DNA of 64,000 nt from Megaustenia siamemsis (lineage: Eukaryota; Mollusca; Gastropoda; Stylommatophora; Ariophantidae). Each line of letters begins with the position of its first letter. The first letter of the stretch is position 1. The notes under the pieces are model-generated. The model did not search any database. It was not told the DNA's origin and worked only from the letters and a program-made list of their open reading frames with translations. The stretch is from positions 88,002,467 through 88,066,466 of the forward strand of contig JAVIAB010000156.1 in assembly GCA_032433765.1 (NCBI GenBank), read 5' to 3'. Of the stretch, positions 56,262-64,000 are shown one piece after another. The position numbers and the translations under genes are program-made.

Positions 56262-57165
56262 TAAATTAGAGGAAAATACCGTACATCACAGAAATACATC
56301 ACATAATTAGAGGAAAATACTGTACGTCACAGAAATACATCACATAATTGGAGGAAAATACTGTACGTCACAGAAATACATTATTAAATTAGAGGAAAAT
56401 ACCGTACATCACAGAAATACATTACTAAATTAGAGGAAAATAATGTACATCACAGAAATACATTACTAAATTAGAGGAAAATACCGCACATCACAGAAGT
56501 ACTTTGCTAAATTAGAGGAAAATACTGTACATCACAGGAATACATAACTAAATTAGAGGAAAATACTGTACATCACAGAAATACATAACTAAATTATAGA
56601 AAAATACCGTACATCACAGAAGTACATTGCTAAATTAAAGGAAAATAATGTACATCACATAAGTACATAACTAAATTAGAGGAAAATGCCGTACATCACA
56701 GAAATACATTACTAAATTAGAGGGAAATGCCGTACATCACAGAAATACATTACTAAATTAGAGGAACATATTGTACATCCCAGAAATACATTATTAAATT
56801 AGAGGAAAATACTGTACATCACAGATATACATTACTAAATTAGAAGAAAATACCGTACATCACAGATATACATTACTAAATTAGAAGAAAATACCGTACA
56901 TCACAGATATACATTACTAAATTAGAAGAAAATACCGTACATCACAGATATGCATTACTAAATTAGAAGAAAATACCGTACATCACAGATATACATGACT
57001 AAATTAGAAGAAAATACCGTACATCACAGATATACATTACTACATTAGAAGAAAATACCGTACATCACAGATATACATTACTACATTAGAAGAAAATACC
57101 GTACATCACAGATATACATTACTACATTAGAAGAAAATACCATACATCACAGAAATACGTTAGCA
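56262..57165. repeat. 41-bp minisatellite in intron
   Basis: About 22 copies of AAATTAGAGGAAAATACCGT plus ACATCACAGAAATACATTACT. It begins about 15 bases upstream (minus strand) of the acceptor of the exon at 56246. Confidence 0.95.
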
Positions 57166-57174
57166 TAACAGTCA

Positions 57175-58053
57175 ATCAAATGAAAACACCACACAAGGGA
57201 GACATTTAATCATCACAAGCAGAATGTCACCAGATAAGGGAGATAACATTTAATCATAACAAGCAGAATGTCACCATATAAGGGAGATAACATTTAATCA
57301 TAACAAGCAGAATGTCACCATATAAGGGAGATAATATTTAATCATAACAAGCATAATGTCACCATATAAGGGAAATAATATTTAATCATAACAAGCAGAA
57401 TGTCACCAGATAATGGAGATAACATTTAATCATAACAAGCAGAATGTCACCATATAAGGGAGATAACATTTAATCATAACAAGCAGAATGTCACCATATA
57501 AGGGAGATAACATTTAATCATAACAAGCAGAATGTCACCATATAAGGGAGATAACATTTAATCATAACAAGCAGAATGTCACCATATAAGGGAGATAACA
57601 TTTAATCATAACAAGCAGAATGTCACCATATAAGGGAGATAATATTTAATCATAACAAGCAGAATGTCACCATATAAGGGAGATAATATTTAATCATCAC
57701 AAGCAGAATGTCACCATATAAGGGAGATAATATTTAATCATCACAAGCAGAATGTCACCTTATAAGGGAGATATTATTTAATCATAACAAGCAGAATGTC
57801 ACCATATAAGGGAGATAATATTTAATCATCACAAACAGAATGTCACCTTATAGGGGAGATAATATTTAATCATCACAAGCAGAATGGCACCTTATAGGGG
57901 GCATAATATTTAATCATCACAAGCAGAATGTCACCTAATAAGGGAGATAACATTTAATCATCACAAGCAGAACGTCACAACACAAGGGAGATAACATTTA
58001 ATCATCACAAGCAGAACGCCACCATATAAGGGAGATAATATTTAATCATCACA
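57175..58053. repeat. 44-bp minisatellite in intron
   Basis: About 20 copies of CATAACAAGCAGAATGTCAC plus CATATAAGGGAGATAACATTTAAT. It begins about 17 bases after the donor of the exon 58070-58609. Confidence 0.95.
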
Positions 58054-58069
58054 AACTAGTTGTCCTCAC

Positions 58070-58609
58070 CTGAAATATCCAGTTACCGCTACTCGTGACA
58101 TCATCTTCTTGTCCCCGATCGGAGTCCTCTTCTACCTCTTCAGGAATGATGGCTAAATTGATTGACAGTAGGTCAGGGTCATTCTCTCCTGACACAGGGT
58201 CAAGGTCAGTAATCTGGGAGAGGTCAGGCAAAGTGGCACGTGAATTGTGTAGTCGATCAAGTAACAATAATCGCGACTGAAATTCCTCATCGACATCATC
58301 TCTGAGATTAATTTCCTGTACAACTGCTCTCACATGTGGATGCCCGACTTGTGCAGCTTCTAACTGAGGTCTTTGTGGCGCTCTTTGACGGATGTTTCCA
58401 CCTGACTTTGATCCCTCAACATCTCTGATACTTCCAGAACTAGTGGTGTCGTGGCTGCCACATTTCTCTTGATCTGGTTCATTGTTTGTGTTGGCAGTTT
58501 CACTGTACACGACCTGGTGCCCTACACAAGAATGGGTTAATGTATCGCCCTGCTGGTAGCTGCTACAGAAGGGCCTCCCTGTTCCATGAACTTTCTCATA
58601 AAGACACTC
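58070..58609 (-). CDS. Exon: large Ser/Asp/Glu-rich region of the Ig-domain protein
   Basis: The acceptor TTATTTCAGTTCCAG precedes 58609 and the donor GTGAGG is at 58064-58069. It is 540 bp, exactly 180 codons, phase 0 in and out and open throughout. It starts ECLYEKVHGTGRPFCSSY, with SRLLLLDRLHNSRATLPDL in the middle and an acidic end, PEEVEEDSDRGQEDDVTSSG. No known domain; likely a disordered N-terminal region of a cytoskeletal protein. Complex codon content distinguishes it from the arrays on both sides. Confidence 0.8.
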
Positions 58610-58621
58610 CTGGAACTGAAA

Positions 58622-60695
58622 TAAGATAAAAGTGTGAGAATGTTGGACAGAATGAGTACAAGTATGTGAATGTTGGACAGAGTGAGTTGAAGTGTGAGAA
58701 TGTTGGACAGAGTGAGTAGAAGTGTGAGAATGTTAGACAAAGTGAGTACAAATGTTAGAATGTTGGACAGAGTGGGTAGAAGTGTGAGAATGTTGGACAG
58801 AGTGAGTTGAAGTGTGAGAATGTTGGACAGAGTGAGTTGAAGTGTGAGAATGTTGGACAGAATGAGTAGATGTATGAGAATGTTGAACAGAGTGAGTAGA
58901 AGTGTGAGAATGTTGGACAGAGTGAGTAGAAGTGTGAGAATGTTGGACAGAATGAGTAGAAGTATGAGAATGTTAGACAGAGTGAGTAAAAATGTGAGAA
59001 TGTTGGACAGAGTGGGTAGAAGTGTGAGAATGTTGGACAGAGTGGGTAGAAGTGTGAGAATGTTGGACAGAATGAGTACAAGTGTGAGAATGTTGGACAG
59101 AATGAGTAGAAGTATGAGAATGTTGGACAGAATGAGTAGAAGTGTGAGAATGTTGGACAGAGTGAGTAGAAGTGTGAGAATTTTGGACAGAATGAGTAGA
59201 AGTGTGAGAATGTTGGACAGAATGAGTAGAAGTGATAGAATGTTTGACAGAGTGAATAGAAGTGTGAGAATGTTAGACAGAATGAGTAGAAGTGTGAGAA
59301 TGTTGGACAGAGTGAGTAGAAGTGTGAGAATGTTGGACAGAGTGAGTAGAAGTGTGAGAATGTTGGACAGAATGAGTAGAAGTATGAGAATGTTAGACAG
59401 AGTGAGTAAAAATGTGAGAATTTTGGACAAAGTGAGTAGAAGTGTAAGAATGTTGGACAGAATGAGTAGAAGTGTGAGAATGTTAGATAGAATGAGTAGA
59501 AGTGTGAGAATGTTGGACAGAGTGAGCAGAAGTATGAGAATGTTGGACAGAGTGAGTAGAAATATGAGAATGTTGGACATACTGAGTAGAAGTATTAGAA
59601 TGTTGGACAGAGTGGGTAGAAGTGTGAGAATGTTGGACAGAGTGAGTAGAAATATGAGAATGTTGGATATAGTAAAAAAGAAGTATGAGAATGTTGGACA
59701 GATTGAATATAAGTGTGAGAATGTTCGACAGAGCAAGTAGAAGTGTGAGAATGTTGGATAGAGTGAGTAGAAAAATGAGAATATTGGACAGAGTGAGTAG
59801 AAGTGTGAGAATGTTGGATAGAGTGAGTAAAAATGTGAGAATAATGTACAGAGAGAGTAGAAGTGTGAGAATGTTGGATAGAGTGAGTAGAAGTATGAGA
59901 ATGTTGGACAGAGTGAGTAGAAGTATGAGAATGTTGGACAGAGTAAAAAGAAGTATGAGAATGTTGGACAGAGTAAAAAGAAGTATGAGAATGTTCGACA
60001 GAGCAAGTAGAAGTGTGAGAATGTTGGACAGAGTGAGTAGAAGCATGATAATGTTGGACAGAGTGAGTAGAAGTATGATAATGTTGGACAGAGTGAGTAG
60101 AAGTATGAGAATGTTGGACAGAGTGAGTAGAAGTGTGAGAATGTTTGACAGAATGAGTAGAAGTGTGAGAATGTTGGACAGAGTGAGTAGAAGTGTGATA
60201 ATGTTGGATAGAATGAGTGGAAATGTGCGAATGTTGGACAGAATGAGTTGAAGTGTGAGAAGGCTGGACAGAATGAGTAGAAGTATGAAAATGATGGACA
60301 GAGTGAGTAGAAGTATGAGAATGTTGGATAGAGTGAATAGAAGTATGAGAATGTTGGACAGAGTGAGTAGAAGTATGAAAATGTTGGACAGAGTGAGTAG
60401 AAGTATGATAATGTTGGACAGAGTTAGTAGAAGTATGAGAATGTTGGACAGAGTGAGTAGAAGTATGAGAATGTTGGACAGAGTGAGTAGAAGTATGAGA
60501 ATGTTTGATAGAGTGAATAGAAGTATGAGAATGTTGGACAGATTGAGTAGAAGTGTGTGAATGTTGGATAGAATGATTAGGAGTGTGTGAATGTTGGACT
60601 GAGTGAATAGAAAAATGAAAATGTTGGACAGAGTGAATAGAAGTTTTAGAATGTTGGACAGAGTGAGTAGAATTGTGTGAATGTTGCATAGAATG
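58622..60695. repeat. 30-bp minisatellite in intron
   Basis: About 69 copies of GAATGTTGGACAGAGTGAGT plus AGAAGTGTGA. Frames up to 489 codons on the minus strand and 298 on the plus strand are repeat products. It starts about 12 bases from the acceptor of the exon at 58609. Confidence 0.95.
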
Positions 60696-60897
60696 ATTGT
60701 GAAAGTAGGTCTGGCAAAGTCCTACAACGTGAACATAATTCAAAGATTTAAAGTACCACTTTCTAATTAACAGGGTCAATATTCTATGAGGAATCTTTTA
60801 TTCTAGCTGAGGATGTGATAAATGTGAACATCTGTCAGACACCGGACAAGTGCTCCATCATCACTCAGTCGTTCAGTCATGAATCGCAGTTCTGTAC

Positions 60898-61002
60898 CTT
60901 CGAAACAACATGATGTGCCAAAAGGTCCTCAAAAGAGCTTTCATCTGTCGGACAATCATTGGACTGTGGGTAAAGGTCACAGGTGGTTCCATCTGTTGTC
61001 GG
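60898..61002 (-). CDS. Probable exon of the Ig-domain protein
   Basis: The acceptor TGTTTGTCACTTTCAG precedes 61002 and the donor GTACAG is at 60892-60897. It is 105 bp, 35 codons, phase 0 in and out, matching the next exon's phase 0. It encodes PTTDGTTCDLYPQSNDCP and TDESSFEDLLAHHVVSK, similar in character to the following acidic exon. The donor is not ideal, so confidence is moderate. Its acceptor lies flush with the 36-bp array. Confidence 0.55.
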
Positions 61003-61735
61003 CTGAAAGTGACAAACACGTACATCTGTACTCGTATACTTGAAGTGACAAACACGTACATCTGTACTCGTATACTTGAAGTGACAAACACGTACATCTC
61101 TACTCGTATACTAGAAGTGACAAACACCTACATCTGTACTCGTATACTTGAAGTGACAAACACGTACATCTCTACTCGTATACTAGAAGTGACAAACACC
61201 TACATCTGTACTCGTATACTAGAAGTGACAAACACCTACATCTGTACTCGTATACTAGAAGTGACAAACACCTACATCTGTACTCGTATACTAGAAGTGA
61301 CAAACACCTACATCTGTACTCGTGTACTAGAAGTGACAAGCACGTACACCTGTACTAGTATACTAGAAGTGACAAACTCCTACATCTGTACTCGTACACT
61401 AGAAGTGACAAACACCTACATCTGTACTCGTATACTAGAAGTGACAAACACCTACATCTGTACTCGTATACTAGAAGTGACAAACACCTACATCTGTACT
61501 CGTGTACTAGAAGTGACAAGCACGTACACCTGTACTAGTATACTAGAAGTGACAAACACCTACATCTGTACTCGTGTACTAGAAGTGACAAGCACGTACA
61601 CCTGTACTCGTATACTAGAAGTGACAAACACCTACATCTGTACTCGTATACTAGAAGTGACAAGCACGTACACCTGTACTCGTATATTAGAAGTGACAAA
61701 CACGTACATCTGTACTCGTACCTTGGAAATGACAA
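61003..61735. repeat. 36-bp minisatellite flush with a 3' splice site
   Basis: About 20 copies of GTGACAAACACCTACATCTG plus TACTCGTATACTAGAA. On the minus strand each unit contains TGTTTGTCACTTCTAG (or TTCAAG), nearly the acceptor of the exon at 61002 (TGTTTGTCACTTTCAG). The array thus carries about 20 acceptor-like sites. Confidence 0.95.
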
Positions 61736-61866
61736 ACGAACACGAACCTAATGTGTATATCTGTAGATAGATAGGGAGATGTGTACATAGGGAGATGTGT
61801 TGAAAGGGATATATATAGATAGGGAGATATGGGTATGTGCATTTAGATGTATGTGTAGATAGGATG

Positions 61867-62119
61867 GGAGCCGCGATAGCTCAGTGGTTAGTGAACTGGA
61901 CTACAATGGACAAGGGGTAGGGTTCGATCCCAACCGACGACTTCCGGGTTCACCCAGCCTTAAATGGGTACCGGATTTTTTCTGGGAAAGTAAAGCAGCA
62001 CGGGCGTAATACCGACCACATTACCCCAAATATCATGTGCTGAAGGTCTGTAAAATATAGGGTCACTAACACCATATTTCCCTATATGCCACTTGGCGTG
62101 ACGGGGGTACTTTACTTAC
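61867..62119 (+). mobile_element. tRNA-derived SINE, full length
   Basis: The head GCGATAGCTCAGTGGTTAGT and B box AGGGTTCGATCCC are followed by the family body, ending GGGGGTACTTTACTTAC. TGTAGATAGGATG flanks it at 61854-61866 and 62120-62132. It is inserted in a short GTAGATAGGGAGATGT repeat (about 61770-62280). Confidence 0.9.
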
Positions 62120-62277
62120 TGTAGATAGGATGTTCTGTAGATAGAGAGATCTGTAGATAGGGAGATGTGTAGACAGCGATATGTGTAGATAGGGAGATGT
62201 GTGGATAGGGAGATTTGTAGTTTTGGAAATACACAAATAAGATGTATAGATAGGGAGATGTATTAATAAGGAAATGT

Positions 62278-63655
62278 GTAGTGATGACATGTACCACGGA
62301 ATGTCATATAACAATGATGACATGTACTACGGAATGGCATATAACAATGATGGCATGTACCAAGGAATTGCATATAACAATGATGACATGTACCAAGGAA
62401 TGACATATACCAATGATGGCATGTGCCAAGGAATTACATATAACAATGATGGCATGTACCAAGGGATGGCATATAACAATAATAACATGTACCAAGGGAT
62501 GGCATATAACAATAATAACATGTATCAAGGGATGGCATATAACAATGATAACATGTACCAAGGGATGGCATATAACAATGATAACATGTACCAAGGGATG
62601 GCATATAACAATGATAACATGTACCAAGGAATGACATATACCAATGATGGCATGTACCAAGGAATTACATATAACAATAATAACATGTACCAAGGGATGG
62701 CATATAACAATGATAACATGTACCAAGGGATGGGCATATAACAATGATAACATATACCAAGTTATGGCATATAACAATGATGGCATGTACCTAGGAATGT
62801 CATATAACAATGATGACATGTACCACGGAATGTCATATAACAATGATGGCATGTACAAAGGATGGTATATAACAATGATGACATGTACCAAGGGATGATA
62901 TATAACAGTGATGGCATGTACCAAGGGATGGTATATAACAATGATGACATGTATCAAGGAATGACATATAACAATGATAGCATGTGCAAAGGGATGGTAT
63001 ATAACAATAATGACATGTACCAAGGAACGACATATAACAATGATGGCATGTACAAAGGAATGACATATAACAATGATGGCATGTACAAAGGAATGACATA
63101 TAACAATGATGACATGTCCCAAGGGTTGACATATAACAGTGATGACATGTACCAAGGGATGGTATATAAAAATGACATGTACCAAGGAATGTCATATAAC
63201 AATGATGGCATGTACAAAGGAATGACATATACCAATGATGACATGTACAAAGAAATGCCATATAACAATGATGACATGTACCAACGGATGGCTTATAACA
63301 ATGATGACATGTACCAAGGGATGGCATATAACAATGATAACATGTACCAAGGGATGGCATATAACAATGATAACATGTACCAAGGGATGGCATATAACAA
63401 TGATAACATTTACCAAGGGATGGCATTTAATCATGATGACATGTACCAAAGGATAGTATATAACAATGATGACATGTACCAAGGGATGGCATATAACAAT
63501 GATAACATGTACTAAGGGATGACATATAACCATGATAACATGTACCAAGGGATGGCATATAATCATGATGACATGTACCAAAGGATAGTATATAACAATG
63601 ACGACATGTACCAAAGGATAGTATATAACAATGACGACATGTACCAAGGGACATA
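62278..63655. repeat. 33-bp minisatellite
   Basis: About 42 copies of ATGGCATATAACAATGATAA plus CATGTACCAAGGG. As it is a multiple of three, all frames run open (YNNDNMYQGMA repeats on the plus strand) without evidence of coding. Confidence 0.95.
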
Positions 63656-63699
63656 TGCAATAGCGAGTTTCATGTCACCTAGCAGTGTTGTGTCAGTTT

Positions 63700-64000
63700 C
63701 ATATAAACGAGTTTTATTATCAAATTATCTAAAAGTGTTTAATATAAATAGTATTGTACTAGGTCTACACTGTCACTAGAAGTGTTTAATATAAATATTA
63801 TTGTACCAGATCTACACGGTCTTTATAAGTGTTTAATATAAATAATATTGTACCAGATTTACACTGTCACTAGAAGTGTTTAATATAAATATTACTGTAC
63901 CAGGTCTAAAATAACTCTCTATAAGTGTTTACTATAAGTATTATTGTACAAGATCTACACTGTCATTAGAAGTGTTTAATATAAATATTACTGTACTAGA
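63700..64000. repeat. About 47-bp minisatellite, cut by the window end
   Basis: About six copies of AAGTGTTTAATATAAATATT plus ATTGTACCAGATCTACACTGTCACTAG. Confidence 0.85.

Larger units (their letters stand above)
28378..61002 (-). other. Host gene model: six minus-strand exons of an Ig-domain protein
   Basis: The exons, in transcript order, are 61002-60898, 58609-58070, 56246-56125, 41111-40897, 33527-33369 and 28569-28378. Each has AG before and GT after, and phases agree at all junctions (0, 0, 2, 1, 1). The product is a long acidic, Ser-rich, probably disordered region followed by an I-set Ig domain. The domain type suggests a cytoskeletal or muscle giant (titin, obscurin, SPEG or palladin group), but I cannot name the gene. 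The 5' end lies beyond 61 kb. The last donor (phase 1) shows that it continues past 28.4 kb, but no later exon was found. Almost all intron sequence is minisatellite. Confidence 0.7.

Noticed and set aside
58537..60779. Frames of 489, 394 and 298 codons in the 30-bp array
   Set aside because: Open on both strands and in several phases at once, which is a signature of a multiple-of-three tandem repeat and not of coding.

Overview
The window looks like animal nuclear DNA, most likely from an invertebrate and perhaps a mollusc (the mollusc guess is weak). The evidence is a split gene with GT-AG introns and matching intron phases, tRNA-headed SINEs with target-site duplications, RTE-like and RNase H-bearing LINEs, a Tc1/IS630-like DNA transposon and a Polinton/Maverick. 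There is no sign of bacterial gene organisation.

Layout. 0.2-13.4 kb: two minisatellites, then a graveyard of transposons. It holds RTE-like LINE 3' ends, a 5'-truncated RT/RNase H LINE flanked by a 9-bp duplication, SINEs in both orientations and a decayed IS630/Tc1-like element with recognisable inverted ends. 13.4-21.8 kb: an 8.4-kb Polinton (Maverick) with long terminal inverted repeats. It encodes a PC4-like protein (minus strand), a packaging ATPase, two small conserved proteins, a retroviral-type integrase with chromodomain, a small membrane protein, penton, pVI-like protein, major capsid and adenain-like protease. No type-B DNA polymerase was found, most genes carry frameshifts or stops, and the protease has Arg at the catalytic Cys position. 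21.8-28.3 kb: minisatellites interrupted by LINE-derived insertions.

28.4-61.0 kb: a minus-strand host gene of which six exons can be read. All five junctions are phase-compatible, and the last two exons together encode one I-set immunoglobulin domain. Its introns are almost entirely minisatellites, each intron with its own families. Several arrays start within a few bases of a splice site. In one (39.5-40.9 kb) the 45-bp unit itself contains the end of the exon plus the GTGAGT donor, so about 31 consecutive 5' splice sites lie in tandem. The first dozen or so are in the exon's reading frame. 61-64 kb: two more arrays and a SINE.

The two parts most worth attention are the polymerase-less Polinton with its PC4-like gene, and the tandem splice-site arrays of the Ig-domain gene. 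Long open frames inside the arrays (up to 656 codons) are products of repetition and are not annotated as genes.
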